In this document: positions 27,096-36,554 of the stretch, piece by piece
Numbering within the stretch: the first letter of the stretch is position 1
How the letters are laid out: every line of letters begins with the position of its first letter
Source: JBBIWA01 sp037439425
GTDB lineage: Bacteria > Acidobacteriota > Blastocatellia > RBC074
DNA length: 64,000 nucleotides
Direction: 5' to 3'
Assembly (NCBI GenBank): GCA_037439425.1
Contig: JBBIWA010000009.1
Location: 1-64,000, forward strand
Translations under genes and position numbers: made by a program
Notes under the pieces: model-generated
What the model was told of the DNA's origin: nothing
Seen by the model: the letters and a program-made list of their open reading frames with translations, nothing else
Database searches by the model: none

Positions 27096-29705
27096 ATGGA
27101 GAAGCTTGAGCTAACAATCAATGGCGAAGCCCGCACCTTTGAGGTCGAGCCGGGCACTTCCCTGCTCGAAGTCCTGCGCGAGCACTGCGGATTGATCTCG
27201 CCCAAGAACGGATGCTCCCCACAAGGCCAATGCGGTTGTTGCACAGTCATCGTCAGCGACAACGGCACTAGCAAAGCGATGATCTCGTGCGCGGTGCCCG
27301 CCAGCAAAGTCGCGGGCAAGACTGTCCTCACACTCGAAGGCTTGAGTGAGATTGAACGCGATACGTTCGCGCGCTCCTTCGTCGCAGCGGGCGGGCTGCA
27401 ATGCGGCTTTTGCATCCCTGGGATTGTGATGCGCGTCAAGCACTTGATAGACAAAAATCCGCAGCCGTCACGTGAAGAGATTGAACGTGCGCTTGCGCCG
27501 CATATCTGCCGTTGCACGGGTTACATTAAGATCGTTGACTCTATTGAATTGGCTGTAGGCGCGCTCAAAAGAGGCGAGCCGCTCGTAGAGCTTGAGACGC
27601 CAGCTCGCATTGGCGGCAGCCTGTCGCGCTACGACGGCGAAGATTTTGTGCTTGGCGAGCATCGCTACATTGACGATATGAAAGTACCTGGCATGCTTTA
27701 CGGCGCCTTGCTCTTCTCGCCGCATCCGCGCGCTCGCGTCAAGCGTATTCATACGGAACCGGCTGAACAATTCGCAGGCGTCATCAAAGTCATCACTGCG
27801 CGCGATGTGCCGGGCCAACGTTATCAGGGGCTGATCTACAAAGACTGGCCATTGTTCATCGCCGAGGGCGAAGAGACGCGCTGCGTTGGTGATGTGATTG
27901 CAGCCGTTGCTGCCGTGGACGAACGCACGGCGCGCCGCGCCATTGAACTCATCGAAGTCGAATACGAGGTGCTTCAGCCGGTTACCACGCCGGAAGAGGC
28001 GCTCAAACCCGAAGCGCCGAAAATCCATCCGAAGGGCAATCTCCTCTCCACCTCGATCGTCAAGCGCGGCGATGTGGATGAAGCATTGAAAACTTCGGCG
28101 CACGTAGTTGAAGCGACTTTCTCCACCCAGTTGATCGAGCATGCTTTCCTCGAACCAGAAAGCTGCCTGGCAGTTCCGCTTGAAGATGGGCGCTTGCAGG
28201 TCTACAGCCAGGGGCAGGGAGTTTTCGATGATCGCCGCCAGATCGCCTCGTTTCTCGGCGTGAGCGAAGATCAGCTTATCGTCACGCTGGTCTCGAACGG
28301 CGGCGCGTTCGGCGGGAAAGAGGACTTAAGCATTCAAGGACAGACGGCGCTGCTGGCTTGGCTAACGCACCGGCCCGTCAAACTCACCATCTCGCGCGAT
28401 GAAAGCATTCGCCTGCACCCGAAACGCCATCCGATCAAGATGACCTACACCGTAGGCTGCGACGCTGAAGGTTGCCTCACTGCGGTGCGCGCGCGCATGA
28501 TCGGCGACAAGGGCGCCTATGCTTCGGTCGGCTCGAAGGTCTTGGAGCGCGCTGCCGGACACGCTTGCGGACCGTATCGCGTGCCGAACGTGGATGTCGA
28601 AGCGTTAGCCGTCTACACTAACAATCTGCCGTGCGGCGCGATGCGCGGTTTCGGAGCCAACCAAGCTGCTTTCGGCATCGAAGGCGCGCTTGATATGCTG
28701 GCTGAAAAAGTCGGCATTGATGGCTGGGAGATACGTTGGCGCAACGTGGTTGACGTGGGCGATCAGTTCTGCACCGGACAGGTCTTTGAGCATGGTGTGG
28801 GGATTAAGAAGACGCTGCTGGCGGTGCGCGACATCTACCGCAGCGCCAAATATGCAGGCATCGCTTGCGGTATCAAGAACGTAGGAATCGGCAACGGAAT
28901 GCCTGAATACGGGCGCGCGACGATCACGGTCGAACCTGACCAGTCGCTGACGATCCGCACCGGCTTCACCGAGATGGGTCAAGGACTGTTTACCGTTCTG
29001 ATCCAGATGATGTGCGAGGTATTGAACGGGGCTGGCCCGATGATTGATCCGCGCCGCGTGCGCGTAATGACTGACACTTCACGACCGGTCGATTGCGGAA
29101 TGACGACGGCTTCGCGCGCGACGGTGCTCGCAGGCAACGCTGTCATTGATGCAGCGCGCCAGCTTAAGGCCGATTTAGAGCGGCATTCACTAAGCGAACT
29201 TGTCGGGCGCGAATATTTCGGCCAGTGCGCGATCACTTACACCACCGCGCTCGGTGCAAAGACCGACAGACCAATCACTCACTTCTCTTACGGCTTTGCC
29301 ACGCAGGTCGTGATCCTCAACGATGAGGGCAAGTTGCAGAAGGTGGTCGCGGCCCACGATGTCGGGCGGGTGATCAATCGTAAACTGCTCGAAGGCCAGA
29401 TCGAAGGCTCAATTCACATGGGACTCGGTTATGCGTTGACCGAAGAGCTGAAGCTAAAAGATGGCGTGCCGGTCTCGACCAAGATGAACTCACTTGGTTT
29501 GCTGCGCGCGCATCACATGCCGGAGATTGAGATCATCCTGATCGAGGAACCTGCGCCATCAGGACCGTTCGGCGCCAAAGGCGTGGGGGAGATCGGTCTG
29601 GTGCCGACTGCGCCCGCCGTCGCTGGAGCGCTTTATAAATTCGATGGCATTCGGCGGTTCAGTTTGCCCATGAAAGATTCGCCGGCAGCGAGAGCGATCA
29701 AGTGA
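27096..29705 (+). CDS. Molybdenum hydroxylase, fused 2Fe-2S and molybdopterin domains (xanthine dehydrogenase family)
   Basis: An 869-aa single-chain enzyme. An N-terminal 2Fe-2S domain (NGCSPQGQCGCCTV) is followed by the second cluster helix domain (LQCGFCIPG, HICRCTGY). The large molybdopterin part has GGAFGGKED, GAMRGFGANQAAFG, EMGQGLF and GPFGAKGVGEIGL with the catalytic Glu. There is no FAD domain and no FAD-subunit gene nearby. The layout matches the proteins called selenium-dependent xanthine dehydrogenase (TIGR03311) and Desulfovibrio aldehyde oxidoreductase. Substrate is therefore a purine or an aldehyde. No in-frame TGA is present. The ATG at 27096 fits the family start. Confidence 0.88.
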   Translation: MEKLELTINGEARTFEVEPGTSLLEVLREHCGLISPKNGCSPQGQCGCCTVIVSDNGTSKAMISCAVPASKVAGKTVLTLEGLSEIERDTFARSFVAAGGLQCGFCIPGIVMRVKHLIDKNPQPSREEIERALAPHICRCTGYIKIVDSIELAVGALKRGEPLVELETPARIGGSLSRYDGEDFVLGEHRYIDDMKVPGMLYGALLFSPHPRARVKRIHTEPAEQFAGVIKVITARDVPGQRYQGLIYKDWPLFIAEGEETRCVGDVIAAVAAVDERTARRAIELIEVEYEVLQPVTTPEEALKPEAPKIHPKGNLLSTSIVKRGDVDEALKTSAHVVEATFSTQLIEHAFLEPESCLAVPLEDGRLQVYSQGQGVFDDRRQIASFLGVSEDQLIVTLVSNGGAFGGKEDLSIQGQTALLAWLTHRPVKLTISRDESIRLHPKRHPIKMTYTVGCDAEGCLTAVRARMIGDKGAYASVGSKVLERAAGHACGPYRVPNVDVEALAVYTNNLPCGAMRGFGANQAAFGIEGALDMLAEKVGIDGWEIRWRNVVDVGDQFCTGQVFEHGVGIKKTLLAVRDIYRSAKYAGIACGIKNVGIGNGMPEYGRATITVEPDQSLTIRTGFTEMGQGLFTVLIQMMCEVLNGAGPMIDPRRVRVMTDTSRPVDCGMTTASRATVLAGNAVIDAARQLKADLERHSLSELVGREYFGQCAITYTTALGAKTDRPITHFSYGFATQVVILNDEGKLQKVVAAHDVGRVINRKLLEGQIEGSIHMGLGYALTEELKLKDGVPVSTKMNSLGLLRAHHMPEIEIILIEEPAPSGPFGAKGVGEIGLVPTAPAVAGALYKFDGIRRFSLPMKDSPAARAIK

Positions 29706-29930
29706 GAACTGGCAAGACGAGAGAGTAAGCCTCGCTCGCGGGGCCCTTGTAGAATTCGTGATTTCTGCCCAAATCAGCGCTACAGCTGGTCTCAGCTACT
29801 TGCTGAGGAAAGGATCGCCACCACGAAGAGGGCTTAGATTTCAGATCTTGTCTGATGTTTGGGGGCTGAGTCTTCGCGACGTTGCGTGCCCCTCGTGATT
29901 CAGGTTCTCAGAAGGGGTTCCAAGTCGAAT

Positions 29931-30875
29931 ATGGGAAAACGCGTGATTGCTGCTGTTGATCTGGGCGGGACTCATCTCAGATGCGCCCTTGCGCTGGAAG
30001 ATGAAGCTGCGATGTGGCTCACCCGGCGGCGCATCAACACAGAGACAGGCGCGGGCCCTGAAGGGGTGGTGGCACAGATTCACGCTGAGCTGCAACATTG
30101 CTTCAATGAAGCTGGCCTCGATCCGGCTTCGCTCGCTGCGGTTGGCTGCACGGTGCCAGGCTTTACTAACGCTGAGGCCGGAATCGTCGTGAGCGCTGCT
30201 AATCTGCGTGGCTGGCAGGAAGTGCCGCTGGTCAAACTGCTCGAAGAAAAGATCGGTGTCCCTGCTGCGATTGAAAACGATGTCCGAGCGGCGGCCATCG
30301 GCGAGTACTACTACGGCGCTGGCAAGGGCAGCCACTCACTGATTTATCTGACCATCAGCACCGGAGTTTCGTCAGGCATCATCATTGAGGGCAAATTGCT
30401 GCGCGGATTCCACAACGTTGCGGGAGAGATAGCTTATCTTGTGCCGGAGCCAGCTCATCTGGATCAAGACTGGGGCCGTAACGGCTGTCTCGAATCGCTG
30501 GCCGCTGGAGTGGGCATCGCCAGAGAGTGGGCCAGAGCGCAGGCCCTATCTGATCCCACAGCAGCAGAGGTTTCGGCCAAAGAGGTCTTTCAGGCAGCAG
30601 AGGCGGGCAATCAGGTCGCGCAAAGAATTATCGCTCGCGCCAGCGACTATCTGGCACAAGCCGCGATTGCACTTTGCATGATCATTGACCCAGCGGTGCT
30701 GATCATCGGCGGCGGCATTGCAGAACATCAAGGAGCGATGATTGACCGCATCAACCGCGCAATAGCGGCCGCGCTTCCCTTCCCACCACAGGTTCGCCCG
30801 GCTCAATTGGGCGGCGATTCACCTTTGAGCGGAGCATCATTTCTGGCTGCCCGGAAAGCCTCAGCTGCATCATGA
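29931..30875 (+). CDS. glk: ROK family sugar kinase, probably glucokinase
   Basis: A 314-aa ROK kinase that should phosphorylate glucose or a related sugar with ATP. Phosphate loop VIAAVDLGGTHLRCALA opens the protein. GCTVPGFTN, IENDVRAAAIGEYYYGAG (with catalytic Asp), YLTISTGVSSGIIIEG and VLIIGGGIAEH follow. The ROK zinc motif is incomplete: only GRNGCLES is left of the usual HxxCxCGxxGCxE. The ATG at 29931 was chosen because a longer frame from 29859 adds residues unlike the family. Substrate specificity cannot be read from sequence. Confidence 0.87.
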   Translation: MGKRVIAAVDLGGTHLRCALALEDEAAMWLTRRRINTETGAGPEGVVAQIHAELQHCFNEAGLDPASLAAVGCTVPGFTNAEAGIVVSAANLRGWQEVPLVKLLEEKIGVPAAIENDVRAAAIGEYYYGAGKGSHSLIYLTISTGVSSGIIIEGKLLRGFHNVAGEIAYLVPEPAHLDQDWGRNGCLESLAAGVGIAREWARAQALSDPTAAEVSAKEVFQAAEAGNQVAQRIIARASDYLAQAAIALCMIIDPAVLIIGGGIAEHQGAMIDRINRAIAAALPFPPQVRPAQLGGDSPLSGASFLAARKASAAS

Positions 30876-30920
30876 GAAGAGGGCAGTTAAGCTAATCAGT
30901 AAAAATAAACTGGCCTAAAG

Positions 30921-31309
30921 GACGAATTGACCGAGATGATCATTCCCGCTGACGATCACCCGCCCGGCGCGCGCACAGCGAAGGTGGCTCACTACATTGA
31001 TCAGCTCCTGGTCGAGACATAGGAGCTGAAGCAACAAAGGCGCGAAGGGTTGAAGCTGATTGGTGCGCTCTCGCGCGAGCTGCACGGCCAGCCGTTTATG
31101 CAAGCCACACCGCCGCCAGCGCCTCGCCGTGCTTGAGCACCTGGCACAAAACGAAGCACAGGCGGCAAAGGGCGGAAGAGAGATTCTTCGTCGAGCTTAA
31201 AATGCGGGCCGCGTGCGACTCTTACACCTCGAAGATCGGTCTGCACAACGAGCTGAAATACAAAGGCAACACTTATCCGAGAGAGTTCACCGGCGAAGAA
31301 GCGAAGTAG
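30921..31309 (+). pseudogene. Gluconate 2-dehydrogenase subunit 3-like protein, broken
   Basis: The first frame gives ELTEMIIPADDHPPGARTAKV and AHYIDQLLVET, with a TAG at 31020-31022, then ELKQQRREGLKLIGALSREL. A second frame continues QRLAVLEHLAQNEAQAAKGG. A third gives RFFVELKMRA and SYTSKIGLHNELKYKGNTYP. Read together this is the small subunit 3 family that accompanies GMC-type oxidoreductases and usually carries a Tat signal. That signal is missing here, and no GMC gene is adjacent. One stop and two frameshifts make it a clear pseudogene. Confidence 0.8.
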
Positions 31310-31334
31310 GTGCGCGGTATCGGTAGTTTGATCC

Positions 31335-31723
31335 CTAAACTCGCCGCGCTGCCTCATCACCAATTACCGGCAGCTTGAACAGCTTGCCCTGATAGGCTTT
31401 CACCAGCAGTGTGATCCAGAGGGCAAGGACGGCCAGGCTCAGGAAGTAGATCAGCAAAAAGAGCGCGAGCTGGAGTGGACGAAAAAGCGCTCCGGCGGTA
31501 CCCCCAGCAGCTGCAAAGCGAGCGTTAGGATGAGACAGCTCGCTCCGAAGATCACCGCCTGCATCGCGTGGAAGCGGACAAAGCCATCTTCTTTTTCGAG
31601 CAACAACAAAATCACTCCGGTAATCGGCGGCACCGGAACCAGGTAGCTCAGCAGCGCGGCTATGTTCGGTGCCAAACCGGTAGTTTGTCGTCGCGGCGGC
31701 TGATAGGCGGCTTGGCTATGCAT
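31335..31723 (-). pseudogene. DUF4870-like membrane protein with frameshift
   Basis: From an ATG with AAGGAG upstream the minus strand encodes MHSQAAYQPP, then APNIAALLSYLVPVPPITG, FVRFHAMQAVIFG and a further hydrophobic helix, typical of DUF4870/Tic20-like small membrane proteins. At a run of five Cs (31501-31505 on the plus strand) the frame must shift to continue as LFLLIYFLSLAVLALWI and end KAYQGKLFKLPVIGDEA, the usual C-terminus. A homopolymer indel, biological or a sequencing error, explains it. About 130 aa if repaired. Confidence 0.75.
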
Positions 31724-31810
31724 CTGTATTCTCCTTCCGGCGGCGGATTCAAGTTGTTGTCTGATACTAGAAGACTGCAGCACCTGATGTCAATCAAACT
31801 GCCTGGCCTC

Positions 31811-32036
31811 TGGGAGCGTGGGTTGTGTGCTTGGTCTTTGGTGAGTGGGTCAGTGATCGAAACTGGCACGCTCTCAAGCGTTCGCTCCTAGGGTCTTCTG
31901 AGGAGTCTTTCATGTCGCGCTGCGACGCGGGAGAGACGATCAAACCCTCACGAGCGCAGGCTGATCTAGCGCGCAAGATCTTCAGCCCCAATGAGCACGC
32001 AAGGATGCGTGCGCTCCCAGGGATTTTCGGAGGAAT
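31811..32036. repeat. Diverged pair of GCGAGCGTGC-family hairpin repeats
   Basis: Two units resemble those at 26745-26973. GGGAGCGTGGGTTG...GTTCGCTCCTAGGG is the first. CACGAGCGCAGGCTGATCTAG...GCAAGGATGCGTGCGCTCC followed by CAGGGATTTTC is the second. Between them lies a GAGGAGTCTTTCATGTCGC leader like that at 26821. Together they fill the gap before the PilZ gene. Confidence 0.6.
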
Positions 32037-32158
32037 CAGGAAGAGACAAAAGTTTTACTATCCCAGGCAACAGTTTTGCCACATCTGGTTGCCAGCATGA
32101 GGCCGCCTCGGCAGCTTACGACCTAAACAGCAGAGCGATTATCGAGGAATTAGCTACC

Positions 32159-32560
32159 ATGAAGGCCAATGCCAGAAAGCTTTTGGTCCCTACCTCTACT
32201 CCGGTATCTACTGCCGTCCCGCCTGCCACTCCTCTCAGCGATAGAAGAAAGTATCTGGCTCGCATCCCCGTCGAATTACAGCTCCGTCTGGCAGCGAGCC
32301 ACTATAGCGGGCCGGCGCGCAGCCTCAACCTGAGCGTCGCCGGAGCTTTGATTGAGACCTGTGCCCCGCTAACACCTGGTGAGCGAGTGATCCTGACCGT
32401 CACGCCGCCAGAGGAGGAACTCCACTTAAGCATCTGCTTTGAGGTGGTCAGAATTGCCGCTAATCACAGTTCAGCATCGGCTCATCGTTTCGGTCTTCGT
32501 GTGCTCACGGATGAGTTTCTTATCTGGCAAAACTTCCTCCGGTTGCAAATCCTGAAATAG
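32159..32560 (+). CDS. PilZ domain protein
   Basis: A 133-aa protein with one PilZ domain, a cyclic di-GMP receptor fold. The arginine motif is DRRKYLARIPV and the second motif is LNLSVAGALIE, close to the (D/N)xSxxG consensus. A Pro/Thr-rich N-terminus precedes it. GAGGAA lies upstream of the ATG at 32159; the longer open frame runs back into hairpin repeats and is not used. It probably links c-di-GMP to motility or envelope functions. No partner is adjacent. Confidence 0.8.
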   Translation: MKANARKLLVPTSTPVSTAVPPATPLSDRRKYLARIPVELQLRLAASHYSGPARSLNLSVAGALIETCAPLTPGERVILTVTPPEEELHLSICFEVVRIAANHSSASAHRFGLRVLTDEFLIWQNFLRLQILK

Positions 32561-32587
32561 TTACCTCGACACTTCGAGTCAGCCAAA

Positions 32588-32840
32588 ATGCTCAGGAAAA
32601 ATTGAAACTGCAGCGGCTCTTGCACAGTCTATCTTTATACCGGGACTGAATCAGTCAGGTAACACAACGCCAGGCTCAACTCCTGAAGCGGCGTGGACTG
32701 GAAATTGGAGAGATGTTTTTCTGGCTCTTAGGTGCTTAATTCCCTCCCCCTGGTCGTCTTTGTCCTCTTGATGAGAGGGCTGGGAACATCACCGGGAGCG
32801 GTAGTGACCTGCTGTGAGACACTCGCTACCAGTCAAAATA
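32588..32840 (+). repeat. Diverged long repeat, copy 1 (upstream of VWFA gene)
   Basis: Starts ATGCTCAGGAAAAATTGAAACTG, includes TCTTTATACCGGGACTGAATC and ends near ACCGGGAGCGGTAGTGACCT (32791). Each of these blocks has a close counterpart at 36555-36945. Coding frames are not conserved between the two copies. It lies just upstream of a secreted-protein gene. Confidence 0.55.
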
Positions 32841-32966
32841 TCCCTCTGCCACTGTGTTGCTGCTCGGCGCTAGCTGGGCGCAGGAGTTGATGCTGGCTAA
32901 ATTGCTTTCTATTGAAGGCCGGCTTGGGATATGCCCTTTCAGAACGGAGGCAGAGGCCATCTCTAC

Positions 32967-35213
32967 ATGACCACGATCAACTGTGGGGCCATCTCGCGCC
33001 TAACTACTCGCATTAAAATGTGGCAACCTGCTGTGTTCTTCTATATTGCTCTCGCTGTTGCGTTGTTCGTTGGTAAGTCGCCTTTCAGCTTCGCACAGCA
33101 AGCGAGTTTGCCGGCTCCACCTGCTGGTAAAACACCAGCTCCAGCGCCCAATCCATCGGCGCAAAATCCGACGCCGCCCGCGCCGGAGTCAAGTCAGAAT
33201 GTAGTGCGCATCAGCACTCAGCTTGTGCAAGTGGATGTGGTGGTCACCGACAAGAAAGGCCGCCACGTAACAGACCTGACCCCGGCCGATTTCGAACTGC
33301 TGGTGGACGGAAAGAGACAATCTCTCACCTACTTCTCTCAGGTTAATCTGCCAGGGAAAGTAACACGCGAGCTTTCCACCAGGAAGCGCTCGGCAGCGAT
33401 CATCGCTCCAGAATCAATGCCGACGCGCCAGATCGCGCTTGAAGAGGTACGACGAACCATCGCTTTTATCGTGGATGATCTGGGGCTTTCTCCGTCGAGC
33501 ATGGAGTTGACGCGCGAGACGCTTAGGAAGTTCGTCCGCGAGCAGATGCAGGACGGCGATCTGGTCGCCATCATCCGCACCGGCAGCGGGCTGGGGATGT
33601 TAGAGCAGTTCACCAGCGACAAGCGGATTCTTTACGCCGCCATCGAAAAGTTGTTATGGAATCCGCTCAGCCGCGACATGACGGCCAGCTTTGCCGATGC
33701 CAGCAGCGCCGAAGAAGAGACGGATGAAGCGGCAGCCGACCAGCAGGCGACGCTAAATGAGATTGAAGAATTTCGCGAGACCACCTACTCGACGGGTACG
33801 CTCGGCGCGATCAATTTCGTCGTGCGGGGCTTGCGCGATTTGCCTGGACGCAAGAGCGTGATTTTGTTGTCAGACGGTTTCCGGATCCGTAGCCGGAATA
33901 ACAACGACAACACCACTGAGCTGATCTTGCAGAGTTTGCGGCAACTGGCTGAATTGGCCAACCGCTCCGGCGTCGTTATCTACTCGATAGACGCGAAAGG
34001 GCTGCAACCGTTTGTGCCCGGCGCCAATGTTGGCCAGCCCGTGAGCGCCAGTTCATATTCAAACGCCTGGCAATCAGCTCAAGAAGCGCTCGAAGGACCA
34101 GCCTTTTTAGCACAGCAAACCGGCGGCTTCACCGTTGTCAATACCAACGACCTGAACATCGGCATTCAAGAGGCACTCTACGATCAACAGAGCTACTACT
34201 TGCTCGGCTTCGATCCCGAGGACGAGAAGTTCGACCAGCGCTACCATTCAATTCAGGTCAAGGTTGCTCGCCCCGGTTTGAAGGTGCGCACGCGCTCAGG
34301 CTTCTTCGGCGTCGCTGAAGGCGAGCGGGAAAGCGCGCAGCCCAAAACTTCCTGGCAACAGATTCTCGCCGGCCTGCTTGCGCCGCTCGGCGCACACGAC
34401 CTGTCGCTGCGGATGACGCCTTATTTCTTCAACTCGAGCAAGGAAGGCCCGCTTGTGCGCGCCTTGTTCCATCTTGATTGCTCGAAACTGGCCTTTAAGG
34501 ATGGCCCCAATGGCCAGAAACAGCTCAGTCTTGAGCTGGTCGCTTTTGCCTTCGACGAAAGTGGAGCGGCAGTTGATATGGCAGCGCGCCGCCTCAGCTT
34601 CAAGCTGGATGAGAAGCAGTACCAACAAGCACTCGCCAGCGGCCTGGTGTATCGCACGGATTTTCAGCTTAAAAAGCCCGGTGCCTATCAGTTTCGCGCC
34701 GTGCTCAGAGATACAGAGACGGGCCGAGTCGGCTCAGCCAGCCAATTCATCCGCGTGCCTGATCTCGGCAAAAACCGCCTGGCGCTTTCCGGTCTGGTTC
34801 TGACTACCCCCAAGGCAGTTGCTACTGCGGCCTCGCTGGAACGCGCCGAAGCGGACGGGAGTTTACCATCCTACGATCTGCAAGCTACACCGTATGTCAG
34901 AAGATTTCCGCGCACCGGGTGGATTCAATACGGCGTAGCGATTTATAACGCCACTGTTGATAAGAAGACCGGCCGGCCGCAAGTTACCGTGCAGGCCGAA
35001 ATCTATCGCGAAGGCCAAAGAGTCTATCAGTTCCCTGCATACTCCCTTGAGTTTCCGCCCGGCGCCAATCCGAAACGGTTCGACTACACAGGCCGCCTGC
35101 GACTGAACAACTTCCCCGCTGGCGATTACCTGCTGCATCTGATTGTCACAGACGGTTTAGCGAAGAAGAAATTTGCTCGCGCCACAGCCTGGATGGACTT
35201 CAGTGTGAGATAG
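32967..35213 (+). CDS. VWFA-related acidobacterial domain protein (TIGR03436 type)
   Basis: A 748-aa exported protein. A hydrophobic segment (FFYIALAVALFVGKSPFSFA) and a Pro/Ala-rich linker lead to a small beta-domain (VDVVVTDKKGRHVTDLTPADFEL), then a von Willebrand A-type fold (IAFIVDDLGLS as the metal-site strand, VILLSDGFR later). A C-terminal beta-rich part follows SYYLLGFDPED and VKVRTRSGFFG. This arrangement is the family described for Acidobacteria. Its role is unknown, with cell-surface protein binding likely. The ATG at 32967 with GAGG about 10 bases before was chosen; 32931 and 33018 are alternatives. Confidence 0.88.
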   Translation: MTTINCGAISRLTTRIKMWQPAVFFYIALAVALFVGKSPFSFAQQASLPAPPAGKTPAPAPNPSAQNPTPPAPESSQNVVRISTQLVQVDVVVTDKKGRHVTDLTPADFELLVDGKRQSLTYFSQVNLPGKVTRELSTRKRSAAIIAPESMPTRQIALEEVRRTIAFIVDDLGLSPSSMELTRETLRKFVREQMQDGDLVAIIRTGSGLGMLEQFTSDKRILYAAIEKLLWNPLSRDMTASFADASSAEEETDEAAADQQATLNEIEEFRETTYSTGTLGAINFVVRGLRDLPGRKSVILLSDGFRIRSRNNNDNTTELILQSLRQLAELANRSGVVIYSIDAKGLQPFVPGANVGQPVSASSYSNAWQSAQEALEGPAFLAQQTGGFTVVNTNDLNIGIQEALYDQQSYYLLGFDPEDEKFDQRYHSIQVKVARPGLKVRTRSGFFGVAEGERESAQPKTSWQQILAGLLAPLGAHDLSLRMTPYFFNSSKEGPLVRALFHLDCSKLAFKDGPNGQKQLSLELVAFAFDESGAAVDMAARRLSFKLDEKQYQQALASGLVYRTDFQLKKPGAYQFRAVLRDTETGRVGSASQFIRVPDLGKNRLALSGLVLTTPKAVATAASLERAEADGSLPSYDLQATPYVRRFPRTGWIQYGVAIYNATVDKKTGRPQVTVQAEIYREGQRVYQFPAYSLEFPPGANPKRFDYTGRLRLNNFPAGDYLLHLIVTDGLAKKKFARATAWMDFSVR

Positions 35214-35460
35214 CTGATCAAGAACCCGGTCGTTCATCTCTGTCACACTGCTGTGGACCTCTCACTCCTGAAGCTTGTCGGGTTTGACTGTACTCCGCTT
35301 CCTCCGTCGCAACCTCGTCCTACACTTGTAGCGGGGGCAAGAGCCAAGACAGGGGCCAACTAACCACTTGGCCCGGCATTTTCTAAGGCGCGTCTGGTCT
35401 CGCTCAATGCAACTCAAAAAGCGACTGAGACTGGAGCCAAGCGAGCTACGAGCAGCGACC
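35214..35460. other. Spacer after VWFA gene
   Basis: No gene seen. The last part (from about 35430) already shows GCGAGC-rich units like those in the tandem array that follows. Confidence 0.4.
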
Positions 35461-35708
35461 TCAATTCCAGATGCCACGAGCTTGCTTCGTGGAGCAAAGC
35501 GAGCAGCGAGCGGCGACCTCAATTCCAGATGCCACGAGCTTGCCTCGTGGAGTTTCACGCTGCGTAGCTATCCCACTGCCTCGCTCAATTCCAGATGCCA
35601 CGAGCTTGCCTCGTGGAGTTTCACGCTGCGTAGCTACTCCACCGCCTCGCTCAATTCCAGATGCCACGAGCTTGCCTCGTGGAGTTTCACGCTCACGGCT
35701 ACTCTCAC
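35461..35708. repeat. Tandem hairpin array, four units of 58-66 bp
   Basis: Units start at 35461, 35519, 35585 and 35651 with TCAATTCCAGATGCCACGAG. Each contains CCACGAG-CTTGC-CTCGTGG, a 7-bp stem with 5-base loop. The last three share GGAGTTTCACGCT. The period of 66 bases is 22 codons, which keeps frames open on both strands without making them genes. There are no unique spacers, so it is not a CRISPR array. A partial unit recurs near 35846. Confidence 0.85.
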
Positions 35709-36023
35709 CTAGCTTGCCAACGTGAATCTCCGCGAGCCAAGCTCGCGGCATCCTGGAAATTCGTTCCCGCCGATTGTAGCTGCCACCGTAACCATCCCCG
35801 GCGCGAGGCCGGGGCATTTGTCCCGATCTTGTTTGTTTTGATCGAACCTCGTGGAGCTTCGCGCTGGCAGCTAAGGCGCCCGGCTCACTGACAAAGTTAT
35901 GGATATACTTGCGAATCTGCAGGCTGGTCAGATCGCCATAGCTACTAATATAAGCGCTCGGCTGCCACTTCTTTCCACAGCTGCTCGACTCCTGCTGCAA
36001 AGGCTATCTCCTGATCCTTTCCT

Positions 36024-36136
36024 GAGTACCACCATTGGCCCTACTCCTCGGCCACTGCCACTTGAAGAATCGGTTTGTTGTCGGCCATTCGCCAACAAAG
36101 AGTACCACCATTGGCCCCACTCCCCGGCCACTGCCA
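36024..36136. repeat. Direct repeat of 37 bp, two copies
   Basis: GAGTACCACCATTGGCCCTA with its continuation CTCCTCGGCCACTGCCA lies at 36024-36060. A copy with two changes lies at 36100-36136. Spacing is 76 bases. The second copy ends 14 bases before the ABC-transporter fragment. Confidence 0.75.
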
Positions 36137-36150
36137 CCGCTTCCAAATAG

Positions 36151-36536
36151 GAGTTCATATTCGACCCCATCGGCGCCTCCATCCGGGAGAACATCGCTTA
36201 CGGGAAGCCAGCAGCGACACTGGCAGAGATAGAAGAAGCAGCGCGGCAAGCCCATGCCCATGACTTTATCGTGGCCTGGCCGGAAGGCTACGAGACATCC
36301 TCGGCGAGCGAGGCTGCCCGCTCTCCGGCGGGCAACGTCAGCGGATTTGCCCGGCCCGTGCCATCATCAACAACCCCTCCATTCTGATCCTCGATGAAGC
36401 AACCTCGGCCATCGACGCCGAATCGGCGCCCCTCATCCACGAAACAGTTGACCGGCCGCGGCAGGGGAAGACCACACTGGTTATCGCGCATCACTTTTCC
36501 GACCTCGACCGGTTCGATCAGATTCTGGTGCCGTAG
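36151..36536 (+). pseudogene. ABC transporter ATPase fragment (MsbA-like exporter)
   Basis: The frame begins abruptly with GASIRENIAYGKPAA, the segment after the Q-loop of exporter ATPases, and runs to WPEGYET. After a shift of frame it gives the signature LSGGQRQRI, Walker B SILILDEATSAIDAES and the H-loop VIAHHFSDL, ending at TAG. The membrane domain, Walker A and Q-loop are missing, so this is the last third of an exporter gene plus one frameshift. Homology to lipid or peptide exporters is clear, function is lost. Confidence 0.85.
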
Positions 36537-36554
36537 AGCTACCGGCCTCAGTTG

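Noticed and set aside
27096..29705. Selenocysteine in the molybdenum hydroxylase
   Set aside because: There is no in-frame TGA in the gene, and no selenocysteine insertion element was seen.
35461..35708. CRISPR array
   Set aside because: Units follow each other with a 58-66 bp period and no unique spacers, and no cas gene is near.
35461..36000. 179-codon minus-strand frame with a 22-residue repeat
   Set aside because: The openness follows from the 66-bp tandem period; there is no ribosome site or family.
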